64,000 nucleotides of DNA from Deltaproteobacteria bacterium (lineage in GTDB: Bacteria > Myxococcota > Kuafuiibacteriia > Kuafuiibacteriales > Kuafuiibacteriaceae): positions 5,074,001-5,138,000 of the forward strand of contig JADJBV010000001.1 of the NCBI GenBank assembly GCA_016703535.1. Direction: 5' to 3'. Within the stretch, counting starts at the first letter, position 1, and every line of letters begins with the position of its first letter. The notes beneath the pieces are model-generated. The model was not told the DNA's origin. It saw only the letters and a list, made by a program, of their open reading frames with translations, and ran no database searches. Shown in pieces: positions 42,897 through 52,500 of this stretch. The position numbers were made by a program, and so were the translations under genes.

Positions 42897-43934
42897 TCAG
42901 GCGTGGGAGGGGCGGGAGGTGGCGGAGGAGGCGCCGGAGGAGGCCTCTTTGTAGCTCAACATGCGGCCGCTCACGGGATCCCAGAGCGCCAGGCGCAGGC
43001 AGGACCAGACGTCTTTGGGCGCAAAGGAGGTGGTGCCGGGATTCTGGAGGACGGGGAGCGCCTTCATGGCCTCTTCGAGCCGGTAGAACGGGATGGCCGA
43101 GGAGAGGTGGTGGACGTGATGAAAGCCGATGTCGCCGGTGAACCAGCGCATCAGCGGGCCGCCGGTCATCATGCTGGAGGAGTGGAGGGCCGCCTGGCCG
43201 TAGCTCCAGTCCCGGCGGTCGTAGATGGTCATGCCCGGGTAGTTGTGTTGGGCGTAAAACAGGTACGAACCGGCGGCGCAGGAGAGGGCCAAGGGCGCGA
43301 GATAAGCCCGGATCGCGGCTTCGGGGCCAAAGCCGTAGCCCAAGCCGAACAGCAACCCGAAGTGCACCAGCAAGGAGACCGCCGCCAGGTAATAACGCTT
43401 CGGCTGCTCGAGGAGGGGCTTGATGCACATGCCGAGCATGAAGACGGTCAGGTACCCGAGGACCATGTTCAGCGGGTGCCGCACCGCCCGGTACTTGAAG
43501 CGCTGCCAGGGGGTCGCCATCCGGTACATCCGCACGGTCAGGATGGGATAGGAGCCGATGCTGGAGCCCACGATCTTGGAGGTGTGGTTGTGGTGGTAGT
43601 TGTGGGAGTCGCGCCAAACCCGGTGAGGCGTGAGGATCAGGAGGCCGTAGAGCTTCATCAGCCGGCCGTGGAAGCGGTCCTTCTTGAAGATCGCGCCGTG
43701 CAGATAGTCGTGGAAGAAGATGAAGATCCGGACGTTGGTGAGGCCGAGCAGGACGGCCGCGGTCCAGCTGACCGGACGTGGCAGCGGGCTCAGGGCCAAG
43801 GCGAAGAGGCCGAGGGCGATGACCACGGTGATCCAGAAGAGGCGGCGGGACTTCGCGGGATCTTCGACGCAGTAGGGACGGGTCTCGGCGATCAGCTCCG
43901 AAGCGACGCTGTCGATGGCCATATGGCGCGGCAC
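42897..43934 (-). CDS. Fatty-acid desaturase family membrane protein
   Basis: This is a 345-residue integral membrane di-iron enzyme with His boxes HDYLH, HNYHHNHT, a possible HNYPG and the C-terminal HHVHH (GFHHVHHLSSAIPFY). This arrangement is typical of acyl-lipid/sphingolipid-type desaturases (FA_desaturase family), which insert a double bond in membrane fatty acids using O2. Helices lie around residues 33-50 and 55-75, with two more hairpins after the first boxes. The GTG at 43934 has GAGG six bases ahead; the ATG at 43922 is an alternative. Substrate and position are unknown. Confidence 0.85.
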   Translation of the reverse strand: MPRHMAIDSVASELIAETRPYCVEDPAKSRRLFWITVVIALGLFALALSPLPRPVSWTAAVLLGLTNVRIFIFFHDYLHGAIFKKDRFHGRLMKLYGLLILTPHRVWRDSHNYHHNHTSKIVGSSIGSYPILTVRMYRMATPWQRFKYRAVRHPLNMVLGYLTVFMLGMCIKPLLEQPKRYYLAAVSLLVHFGLLFGLGYGFGPEAAIRAYLAPLALSCAAGSYLFYAQHNYPGMTIYDRRDWSYGQAALHSSSMMTGGPLMRWFTGDIGFHHVHHLSSAIPFYRLEEAMKALPVLQNPGTTSFAPKDVWSCLRLALWDPVSGRMLSYKEASSGASSATSRPSHA

Positions 43935-44078
43935 TTTGAACCTCGGGATTCGAGGTGAAAAGCGGGAAATTATAGGACGTTAGGCGTCACGGCCGCGCAA
44001 CGTGGGCCGCTCCTTCGTCACGGTTTGCGGGCGGAACAAAAGCGACGGAGAGGACGGAAGGGCAGGACGGAAGGGTCG

Positions 44079-45668
44079 TCAGCGGGCGACCAGGGCGGCG
44101 CTGGCGGTGAAGATCGCCGGGGCCTCGCGGCCGGAAGGGGTGGTGACGAAGCGGCCGTCGTTCCGCTCGGGCACCAAACGGAGCTCGAAGCCGATGGCGC
44201 CGCTGGCCTGGCCCAGGGGGCTGAAGAGGTTGATCCCCAGGGGGGCGATGAAGCGGGTGTAGCCCGAGCCGGGGGCGCCGTTGCCCGGGGCGGGTTCGGC
44301 GGCGTTGAGGAGCAGCGGCGGCGGATAGGGCTGGCCCGCGTTCGGGAGTTCGCCTTGGGCGTTGCCCACGACCGCGTCGCCGTTGAGATCGGCGTTGACC
44401 CAGACCTCGGCGACGAAGGCGGGGTTGGCGGCGGCCCGGCCCACGGGCTGAGAGACCGCAAAATAGAGCACGTCGTTGCCGGTGCCCCAAAGTTGATCAC
44501 CGTTGAGGTCGGCGAAGCGCCCGGCCACCACGATGGGCGTGTCCCGGTTGTCGGCGACGAAGAAGGCGGCGGCGAGCTGGAGGACCTCGGTCGGGCTGGA
44601 GTCTTTTGAATGGACCCGGACCGCGACGTTGTACTCCTGGCCCGGCGTCAGGTTTTCGGCGGGGTCGATGGTGAGGACGTTGTCGAGGCCGGACGTGACC
44701 TCGGCGGTCAAGATGGTGTCGGTCGCGTCTTCGTTGCGGAGGTCGACCAAGACGCTGTCCCGATCGATCGGCTTGTTGAAGACGATGCGCAGGTTGCTGT
44801 CGACGGCGGGCAAGATCGCCGGCTGAGCGGGGGTGGTGCCGGCGAGCCCTGGGATGTTCGAGGCGACCACCAGGAGGGCCTGTGCGCCCGGACGACGCAG
44901 GACGATCACCGGGGTCTGGGCTTGGCTTCGGGCCTCTCGGCCGCCGATCGCCAGGACCGCGCCATCCAGATCAGCCCGCTCGTCACCGTCGAGATCCACC
45001 GGCGAAACTTGGATGGTGAGGGCGGCCGCGGCCTCGAGGCGTGGCGGCAAGGCGAAGACGTTGGGCAAGCCCTCGACCTCGGCCAGGCCGTCGACGTCAG
45101 TTTCGCCCCGAGCGATGCCACCGCTCCGAGCGACGCCCGCGACGAAGTGGCTGGCGGCGGTCTCGATGGCCACGCTGGCGCCGTCGACCGGAGTCCCGTC
45201 TTCGCCCACCACCATCACCGCGAACTTGCCGTCGTCGCCGATGAGGCTGACGGGCCCCACGTAGATCGCGCCGTTTTGAGTCGGGAAGTTCCCGGCCGCG
45301 TCGTCGATGGAGAGGCCGGTGATGTTCGCCTCGACCTTGCCGGGCGCGGTGATTCGAACCGCGAAGGTCGCGCCCGCCGCGATCGGGCCCAAGCGGAAGG
45401 TGCCGAGGTCGTCGGTGGTGCCCTCCCCTTCGATGCCGCCGCCGATCAACTTGACAGTGGCGCCCACCAAGGGGCGATCGGTGGCCGCGTCTCGGACCTC
45501 ACCGGCTACATAACCAGTTGGTTTTGTAGGGGCGATGACCGTGACGTTGTTGGGCTCGTTGATCCCGTCGGCGATCCCGTCGCCGTCGGCGTCGGTCCCT
45601 TCGTCACCCGAACAGGCGGCCAAAAAGAGCAGGGGAACGGCCAACGCGGGCCACCGGGAAAGTGCCAT
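44079..45668 (-). CDS. Large lipoprotein with CarboxypepD-reg-like and Ig-like domains
   Basis: This 529-residue protein has lipobox FLAAC (Cys 19). A Ca-binding-type acidic stretch DADGDGIADGINEPNN follows. Residues 52-115 (GEVRDAATDRPLVGATVKLI) match a carboxypeptidase-regulatory-like fold. A second region (150-210) has a similar pattern. Residues about 280-375 (VDSNLRIVFNKPIDRDSVLV, LTPGQEYNVAVRV) look like a Big_5-type Ig domain. The rest is not assigned. It is probably a surface or periplasmic scaffold. Upstream on the minus strand TTGACA (45700-45705) is a possible -35. Confidence 0.75.
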   Translation of the reverse strand: MALSRWPALAVPLLFLAACSGDEGTDADGDGIADGINEPNNVTVIAPTKPTGYVAGEVRDAATDRPLVGATVKLIGGGIEGEGTTDDLGTFRLGPIAAGATFAVRITAPGKVEANITGLSIDDAAGNFPTQNGAIYVGPVSLIGDDGKFAVMVVGEDGTPVDGASVAIETAASHFVAGVARSGGIARGETDVDGLAEVEGLPNVFALPPRLEAAAALTIQVSPVDLDGDERADLDGAVLAIGGREARSQAQTPVIVLRRPGAQALLVVASNIPGLAGTTPAQPAILPAVDSNLRIVFNKPIDRDSVLVDLRNEDATDTILTAEVTSGLDNVLTIDPAENLTPGQEYNVAVRVHSKDSSPTEVLQLAAAFFVADNRDTPIVVAGRFADLNGDQLWGTGNDVLYFAVSQPVGRAAANPAFVAEVWVNADLNGDAVVGNAQGELPNAGQPYPPPLLLNAAEPAPGNGAPGSGYTRFIAPLGINLFSPLGQASGAIGFELRLVPERNDGRFVTTPSGREAPAIFTASAALVAR

Positions 45669-45762
45669 CGCGGCGCATACTTCTGATCGAGCCCGGCCCT
45701 GTCAACCGCCCTCCTCGCCCCCACCGCCGGCCTGTACTAGGCTGGCGCCTTTGGAGGGCGGG

Positions 45763-48162
45763 ATGCGGGCGGAGGTCTTCGGCAAATACCAGATGCTGAC
45801 GCGGATCGCGTCCGGGGGCATGGCGGAGGTCTGGCTGGCCCGCTCCTCGTCGATCGGCGGCTTCGAGAAGCTGCTGGCGATCAAGCGCATGCACCCCAAC
45901 CTGTCGGCCAACCAGGCCTTCATCTCGATGTTCATCGCCGAGGCCAAGCTGACGGTGCAGCTCAACCACCCGAACATCGTGCAGGTCTTCGACTTCGGGC
46001 AGGTGGAAGACGACTACTTCATGGCCATGGAGTACGTGGAGGGCGTCGACCTGGCGGCGGTCGCCAAACGCTGCCGAAAGCGAGGCATCGCGCTCCCGGT
46101 CGACACCAGCACGTACATCTTGCGGGGCGTGATGGACGGCCTGACCTACGCCCACACCCGGAAGTTGGTGCGGAACGGCGAAGGCAGCTCGGGGGTCATC
46201 CACCGGGACATCAGCCCCCAGAACATCTTGGTCAGCTTCGACGGCAACGTGAAGGTCAGCGACTTCGGCATCGCCCAGGCGATCTCGGAGATCCACAACA
46301 CCAGCAAAGGTGAGGTGTTCGGCAAGTTGGCCTACGTCTCGCCCGAGCAGTGCCGCGGCGAAACCGTGGACGAGGCCACCGATCTTTGGGCGGCGGGGGT
46401 GGTCCTCCACGAATTGTTGACCAACAGCCGCTTGTTCGCTCGCAACAACGACTACCAGACCATCGAGGCCGTGGAAAAAGGCGAGATCCCGTCGCCCCGG
46501 GCGGTGAACGCCGACGTGCCCGAGGAGCTGGACCGGCTGGTGTTGCGGATGCTGGAGCGGGACCCGGAGAAGCGCCTGCGTTCGGCCCGGGAAGCCTCCG
46601 AGGCCTTGGCGGTGATCATCGGCAAAAACTTCCCGACCGCCACCCAGTTCCGTCTGACCGAAGCCCTGGAGCAACTCTGGGATGGCGCCTTGCCGCGGAT
46701 CGTTCAATCCACTGAAGAGAACACCGCCGCCGAGGTGACCCGCAGCCACCGGGCCCGGGACGAACGGACCAAGCCGGTGGGTGATCAGACCGCGGCCGAG
46801 ATCGCCTTGGTGGCGGCCCGGGACAAAAAGCAGGTGCGGCTCGACTCGGCCTGGACCCAAGACGACTCCATTCAAAGGAAGGCGGTCCAAGCCGTGGTCC
46901 GGGAGTTGGCTCAAGATCGGAGCCCCTCCAGCACCACCGCCCTCAACCCGCTGGAGGAGACCTACTCGGGCAAGCTGCGGAGCACCTTGGAGGTGCAGCG
47001 CCTGAAGAAGCTCTTCATGGCCAACCCCAGCCTGTGGATCTTGGTCGACATCGGCGAGACCCACGAGTTGGCCGGCGATCGGGGCCGGGCCCTGGGCGCC
47101 TTCAAGTTGGCGGCGGCCAAGTTCGCCCAGCGGGGCCTCTTGGTCCAGGCAGCCTCAATTTACCGGCGGATCATGGCCTTGGTGCCCCTCGACGAACGGC
47201 TCCGGGAGGAGCTGAAGCGGCTGCCCTCGCTGCAAGGCCGACCGGACCAGGATCTCTTGCTGGAGATCTTCGATCCCTCGGACGAGACCGCGGATTATTC
47301 TGAATATAGGGACATCTTCGAGGCCAACGACCAGCCGGTCGACGTGATCTCCGAAAGCCCGATCTTGTCTTCCTTGTCGGCGGAGCAGTTCGCCGGGGTG
47401 GTGTTGGCGCTGGAGCTGCAGCGTTATCGGCCCAACCAGATCATCCTGAGAGAGGGCGACACCGGCGACTCCTTCTTCATGTTGGGCCGCGGTCGGGTGG
47501 TGGTCTCGGCCACCAACTACGAAGGCCTGAAGATCTACATGACCTCACTCTCGGACGGCGACTGCTTCGGCGAACACGGCTTCTTCACCGGTGAACCCCG
47601 GAACGCCACGGTGGAGGCCGTGGAAGACGTGATGTTGTTGGAGGTCAGCAAAGAGGTCCTGAACCGGGTCATTCAGGAGTTCCCGACGGTGCGGGAGTCG
47701 CTGCGGCGCTTCTACAAGGAGCGGATCGCCGAGTCCCTTTTGGCCAAGAGCCAGCTGTTTGGCCACCTCTCAACCCGGGCCCGAAGAGGGTTGGCGGAAC
47801 GTTTTACCTTCGAGACCTACGAAACTGGTGACCTGGTGATTCGAGAGGGCGACGTGTCCGACGCCTTCTACGCGATCAAGTCGGGCTCGGTGCAGGTCTA
47901 CGCCGGCCCAGATCAGGAGCGGGTGCCCCTGGCCGAGCTGGGGGCCGGGGAGATCTTTGGCGAAATCGCGGCGCTGGAGGGCACCCGGCGCACCGCCTCG
48001 GTTCGCACCAAAGAGGCCTGCGAGCTCTTGCGCCTCGAGGCGGCCGAGCTGAACGCGATGTTGGCCAAAAACATCGAGATCCGCCGGATGATCGAGCAAA
48101 AGATCGAGGAGCGGAGTGAGGCCAAACTCCAGAAGATGATCGACTCGGCGGGGGAAGAGTGA
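45763..48162 (+). CDS. Ser/Thr protein kinase with two cyclic-nucleotide-binding domains
   Basis: The 799-residue protein starts at ATG 45763 with GGAGGG ahead. A Hanks-type kinase domain (about 8-275) is intact: SGGMAEVW loop, AIKRM lysine, VIHRDISPQNILV, SDFGIA, and YVSPEQCRG. A helical/TPR-like region follows (about 405-505). Two cyclic-nucleotide-binding domains follow (about 545-650 and 665-765), with IILREGDTGDSFFMLGRGRV, GEHGFFTGEPRNATV, and GDLVIREGDVSDAFYAIKSG, GEIFGEIAALEGTRRTASV. No membrane helix. The architecture suggests cNMP-gated kinase activity in the cytoplasm. The second domain's GEIAALEGTRRTA is closer to the consensus phosphate-binding cassette. Confidence 0.92.
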   Translation: MRAEVFGKYQMLTRIASGGMAEVWLARSSSIGGFEKLLAIKRMHPNLSANQAFISMFIAEAKLTVQLNHPNIVQVFDFGQVEDDYFMAMEYVEGVDLAAVAKRCRKRGIALPVDTSTYILRGVMDGLTYAHTRKLVRNGEGSSGVIHRDISPQNILVSFDGNVKVSDFGIAQAISEIHNTSKGEVFGKLAYVSPEQCRGETVDEATDLWAAGVVLHELLTNSRLFARNNDYQTIEAVEKGEIPSPRAVNADVPEELDRLVLRMLERDPEKRLRSAREASEALAVIIGKNFPTATQFRLTEALEQLWDGALPRIVQSTEENTAAEVTRSHRARDERTKPVGDQTAAEIALVAARDKKQVRLDSAWTQDDSIQRKAVQAVVRELAQDRSPSSTTALNPLEETYSGKLRSTLEVQRLKKLFMANPSLWILVDIGETHELAGDRGRALGAFKLAAAKFAQRGLLVQAASIYRRIMALVPLDERLREELKRLPSLQGRPDQDLLLEIFDPSDETADYSEYRDIFEANDQPVDVISESPILSSLSAEQFAGVVLALELQRYRPNQIILREGDTGDSFFMLGRGRVVVSATNYEGLKIYMTSLSDGDCFGEHGFFTGEPRNATVEAVEDVMLLEVSKEVLNRVIQEFPTVRESLRRFYKERIAESLLAKSQLFGHLSTRARRGLAERFTFETYETGDLVIREGDVSDAFYAIKSGSVQVYAGPDQERVPLAELGAGEIFGEIAALEGTRRTASVRTKEACELLRLEAAELNAMLAKNIEIRRMIEQKIEERSEAKLQKMIDSAGEE

Positions 48163-49214
48163 GCCGCCGCGGTTGGGGTTCGGTGGTGGTGGGCGCGGGC
48201 CTGGCGGCCTATGCGGTGTACGCATACACCCAGCTGGCGCCGTTCTATGAAGGCCGTCAGTTCGGCACCGAAGGTTGTCGCCAGATCCCGGGTTTTTCGG
48301 GGCCGGAGGACTTTGCGGTCGACACCGCCACCGGCGCAATTTTTGTGGCCAGCTTGGCGCCGGTGACCGCGCCGGTGATGGTCACGGAGGAAGAAGGGGC
48401 GGGGCCGAGCGGCGGAGTGTATCGCTTCCGACCGGGGCAGCCGCCGGTGCGTCTGGAGATCGAAGGTGGGCCGGTGGTGCGGGGCCACGGCTTGGGCCTG
48501 TGGGTCGATCCGAGCGGAGAACGCCGGCTCTTTTTGGTGGATCACGCCGAGGCCGGCGAGCGGGTGGTCATCGCCCGGGTCGAGGGTTCGCGGTTGGTGC
48601 ACGTCCGGACCGTGGAGTCGCCGCTGTTCATCAGCCTCAACGACGTGGCGCCGGTGGGCCTGGAGCGCTTCTACGTCACCAACGATCACCACCACCCCCG
48701 AGGCCCGTGGCAACGGGTCGAAGACTTCACCTTTCAGCGGCGCTCCAACCTGATCTACTTCGACGGCCAAGAGGGCAAAGAGGTGCTCGACGGCTTGGGC
48801 TTCGGCAACGGCGTCAGCTTCGACGGCGAGCGGCTCTACGTCGCCGAAAGCACCACCCACCGGGTCCAGGTGTTGCGCCCCACCGCCCAAGGTACGGTCG
48901 AGGTCGAGGCCAAGTTGGCCTTGGGCCCCGGCTACGACAACCTGACCATCTTGGGGCCGGGCCACTTCTTGGCGGCCTCCCACCCCAGCGCCTTCTTGTT
49001 CTTGCGCCACGCCGCCGATCGGAAGAAGCCGGCCCCAACCCGGATCTTGGAGGTCGAGTTGGACGGAACTCGGATCGCCCGGACCACCGAACTGCTGGAA
49101 GACGACGGCCGCCTCTACTCGGCCGGAAGCGTGGCGGCCCGCCTGGGTGATCGCCTGTACGTGGGTGCGGTCTTTGCCCGTTCGATCCTCGACTGTCCGG
49201 CCACGACCAAGTAG
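48159..49214 (+). CDS. Paraoxonase/arylesterase-like beta-propeller hydrolase
   Basis: This 351-residue protein starts at GTG 48159, overlapping the kinase stop (GTGA). An N-terminal hydrophobic segment (VVVGAGLAAYAVYAYTQL) may anchor it or be a signal. The propeller has PON-type motifs: GPEDFAVD (Ca ligand region), RGHGLGLWVD, SLNDVAPVG, FYVTNDHHHPRG, and NGVSFDGERLYVAESTTH. PON enzymes are calcium-dependent lactonases/arylesterases. The chain order and Asn/Asp ligands fit, but the substrate is unknown. It is coupled to a cNMP-regulated kinase gene, which might be regulatory. Confidence 0.83.
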   Translation: MSRRGWGSVVVGAGLAAYAVYAYTQLAPFYEGRQFGTEGCRQIPGFSGPEDFAVDTATGAIFVASLAPVTAPVMVTEEEGAGPSGGVYRFRPGQPPVRLEIEGGPVVRGHGLGLWVDPSGERRLFLVDHAEAGERVVIARVEGSRLVHVRTVESPLFISLNDVAPVGLERFYVTNDHHHPRGPWQRVEDFTFQRRSNLIYFDGQEGKEVLDGLGFGNGVSFDGERLYVAESTTHRVQVLRPTAQGTVEVEAKLALGPGYDNLTILGPGHFLAASHPSAFLFLRHAADRKKPAPTRILEVELDGTRIARTTELLEDDGRLYSAGSVAARLGDRLYVGAVFARSILDCPATTK

Positions 49215-49225
49215 GTTCCTTCGCC

Positions 49226-49549
49226 ATGCGCGGATGGAGTTTCGCTGTTCTACTGAGTATAACGGCCTGCGGCCCGGTCCACACCCAAGGTGGCATGTTG
49301 AGCAGCCAACCCGCGGCCAAAAGCGCCGCCGCCGACGCCGCTCAGGTTCGCTGGCAAGAGAAGGTAAAGCCGCTGGTCGGCAAAGACGCCGAGACGGTGC
49401 AGAAGGCCCTGGGCGCGCCGGTCAAAAAGACCCAAGACGGCACGATGGAGGTCTGGTGGTACGAGGACAAGACCGCCGACTACCAAGGCACCATCAACCT
49501 CTTCTTCCACGATGGTTCGGTGAAGACCTTCGAGGTCCACGTCTTCTGA
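49226..49549 (+). CDS. Small lipoprotein with BamE/SmpA-like motif
   Basis: This 107-residue protein has lipobox SITAC (Cys 15). After a short linker the body has KPLVGKDAETVQKALGAPVK and EVWWYEDK, the fold style of SmpA/OmlA (BamE) domains: a helix-turn then strand pairs with an aromatic. Family-level fit is suggestive, but the mature part is short. ATG 49226 follows the previous gene after 11 bp. It converges with the histidine kinase gene end, leaving 12 bp. Confidence 0.68.
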   Translation: MRGWSFAVLLSITACGPVHTQGGMLSSQPAAKSAAADAAQVRWQEKVKPLVGKDAETVQKALGAPVKKTQDGTMEVWWYEDKTADYQGTINLFFHDGSVKTFEVHVF

Positions 49550-49561
49550 AGCAGCGGGGCC

Positions 49562-52500
49562 TCAGTCGAGGGCCTTGGTGACCAAACGACGAAGCTCTTG
49601 CACGTCGAAGGGCTTGCGGAGGAAGTAGATCTCCACGCCCGTCTGGAGCCGGCTCATGGCCTCGGACTGATCGTAGCCGCTCATCACGATGATCGGCTGC
49701 TCGGGGCGATGGGCACGGATCTGCTGCACCGTCTCTTCGCCGCTCATCACCGGCATGGTCAGGTCGGTGATCACCAGGTCGACCCGCGGCTGGGCCAGGT
49801 ATCGTTCCAGCCCGAGTTTGCCGTCTTCGGCCTGCAGCACCTGCAGACCCAGTTTTTTGAGGGCAGTGGCCACCACCCGACGGATCGGTGGCTCGTCGTC
49901 GATGACCAAAACCACCTTGGCTTGGGCCTCGACAGCACTCGCGGCGCTGGGCACCACGGTCGGGGCCGGGGCCTGGGTTCGGGGCAACCAGAGTCGAAAG
50001 TGAGAGCCTCGTCCCTCGACGCTGTCGACCGAAAGGGCACCTTGGTGGCTACGCACGATCCCCAACACCGCCGCCAGGCCGAGACCTCGGCCCGAACCTT
50101 TGGTGCTGAAAAAAGGCTCAAAAATGCGGCGCCGGGTGTCGGGGCTCATGCCACGGCCGGTGTCCTCGATCTCGAGCAACACGTAACTTCCTGGGGCCAA
50201 GGCCTCGCCAGTGATCGATCGGGCCTCAGCCCCGGTGGTGACGGTCTGGGCGCTGGTCCGCAGGGTGACCCGGCCCGGGCCGTCGATAGCCTCGATCCCG
50301 TTGAGCAACAGGTTGAGCACCACCTGCTGGAGCTGGGCCTCGTCGCCCTGGGCCCACAGGGGTTCAGCGTCGTCGAGGTGTAGCTGGAGCTCGACCCGCG
50401 CCGGGACCGAAGCCTTGAGGAGGCGTGAGGCCTCCTGAGCCAAGACCGACAGGGACACTGGCGCCACGGTCAGGCGGCCTCGGCCGGCGTAGGCCAAAAG
50501 CTGACGGCAAAGTTCGGCGGCTCGGCGCGCCGCCACCTCGATCTCGTCCACCACCTCCAAGGTGTCCGGCCCCGCGTTGGCGTTTTCGGTGCGAAGGAAA
50601 GAGGCGTTGGCCAACACGCCGGTGAGGATGTTGTTGAAGTCGTGCGCCACCCCGCCGGCCAAGAGCCCCAAACTCTCCAGGCGTTGTCGCTCCACCAGAT
50701 CCGCCTCCAGCCGGTGTTGATCTCGTTCTTGAGCCAGTTGTTGTTTGGTCAGCCGCAGGCGGCCGAGGAGCGCCGAGCCGAACACCGCGGCCAAGGCCAA
50801 CACCACGATCCCTCCCAAGGCCGGCCCGAACCAAGCCTGCTGCCAAAGATGAGGCTCCACGGTGAAGCTCAGCTCGGCGCTGCGATCACTCCAATAACCG
50901 TGGGGTGTCGCGGCCCGCACCGAGAGGTGGTGGCGACCCGGGGCCGCGACCTGGAGCGTCAACTCTCGCTCCGACACTCGGCGCCGCACGACCCCGGAGG
51001 GGGACTCGATCACCAACTCGAAGTGCACCGCGTCGGGATCGAAGTAGGAAGGTGCGGTGTAACGAGTGCGGACCGCGAAGGCCCCGGGCGGGAGGTGGAG
51101 CTCGGGGGTGCCGGGTTCGAGCGCGTGACAGGTTTCGGGTGGATCGTCGGGACCGTGCCCCGGGTCGACGAAGCAGAGGCTCTCGAAGAACACCGACGGG
51201 GCCCGGGTCAGAGGTTCGACGACCTGAGGTGAGATCACCGACAAGCCGTGGAGGGTGCCGACCGCCAACACCGGCTCGCCCCGCGGGTCCTGCAGGACCT
51301 CCACGCAGTTGACCTCGGCGGAGAGCAGACCGTCGGGCAGCCCCAAGGTCACCGCCGGGAGCTCTCGGATCCGACCCTTGGCGAGGTCCTCGACCTCCGA
51401 CTCGAGGATCCGCACCAGCCCCCGGTTCCCCCCGGCCCAGAGGGCCCCTCGGCCGTCGCTGGCCAAGGAGCGATACCGGGTGGACGGCAGGCCATCGGCG
51501 GGGCCGATCATCGACAGCCGCTGGCCGTCCCAGTTCCCGAGGCGACCATCTTCGGAGGCCAACCAGAGGCGGCCTTGGGAGTCGACGCTGAGGGCAGCGA
51601 TCTCACCGCCCTGGACAGAAAGGATCGGGCGAAGGTCCTGGCCCTCGACCCGCTGGACCTCGGCGCCGACGGCGACCACCGGGCCTCCTCGCCACTCGGC
51701 CATGGCCACCGCCTTCAGCTCGGGCCCGATCCGCTCGACCTTTGAGCCTGCGATCACGAAGAGGCCTTGTTCGGTCGCGACCCAGACTCGCCCGTCGGCG
51801 GCCCGATGGAGCGCACGTACGGTCGGGCGGGGGGCACCGGGCAACTCGACGCGCTGGGGACGACCGTCGACCAAGTGCACCAGGCCGGTCTCCAGCAGGC
51901 CGACCCAACGATCGACCCCCGGTGAAACGGCCCAGACCCATCCGGATGACTCCCGCGGAGTGCCGAGCGGGACGGAGGTGAAGGTGCCCTGATTGAAGTG
52001 AACCAAGCCCCCGCCGTGGGTCCCCACCAACCATCGCCCGGGCGCCTCTTGGGCGACGACCCGCACGATGTCGTGGGAGAGGCCGTCCACTTCGGTGTAG
52101 GTCCGGCCCGCGGCGACTCGGAGGCGAACCAGCCCCCCGCCGTCGGTGCCGATCCACAAGTTGCGCTCACGGTCTTCGGTGACCACCCGGATCGAGGACT
52201 CGGGCAAGCCGTGGTGTTTTTTCATCACCAGGGGTGGCGCCTGGGCCCGGTGTCGCGTCGCGCCGTGGATATAGGACGCGGTCCAGAGATCGCCGTTTTG
52301 CGCCTCGAACATGGTCAGGTAGTCGAAGCCGGCCTCGAGGCGCGGGTACACGGGTCGGCCGGCCGTCCCGTCAAAGGCGTGGATCTGTCGATCAGTCGCC
52401 ACCCAAACCCCGCCCTCCCGGCGAGGCGCCAAGCCCAAGATCCACTCGTCGCCGAAGGAATGCGCCGGGACCCAACGCCGATCGTCGAGGCGATAGAGGT

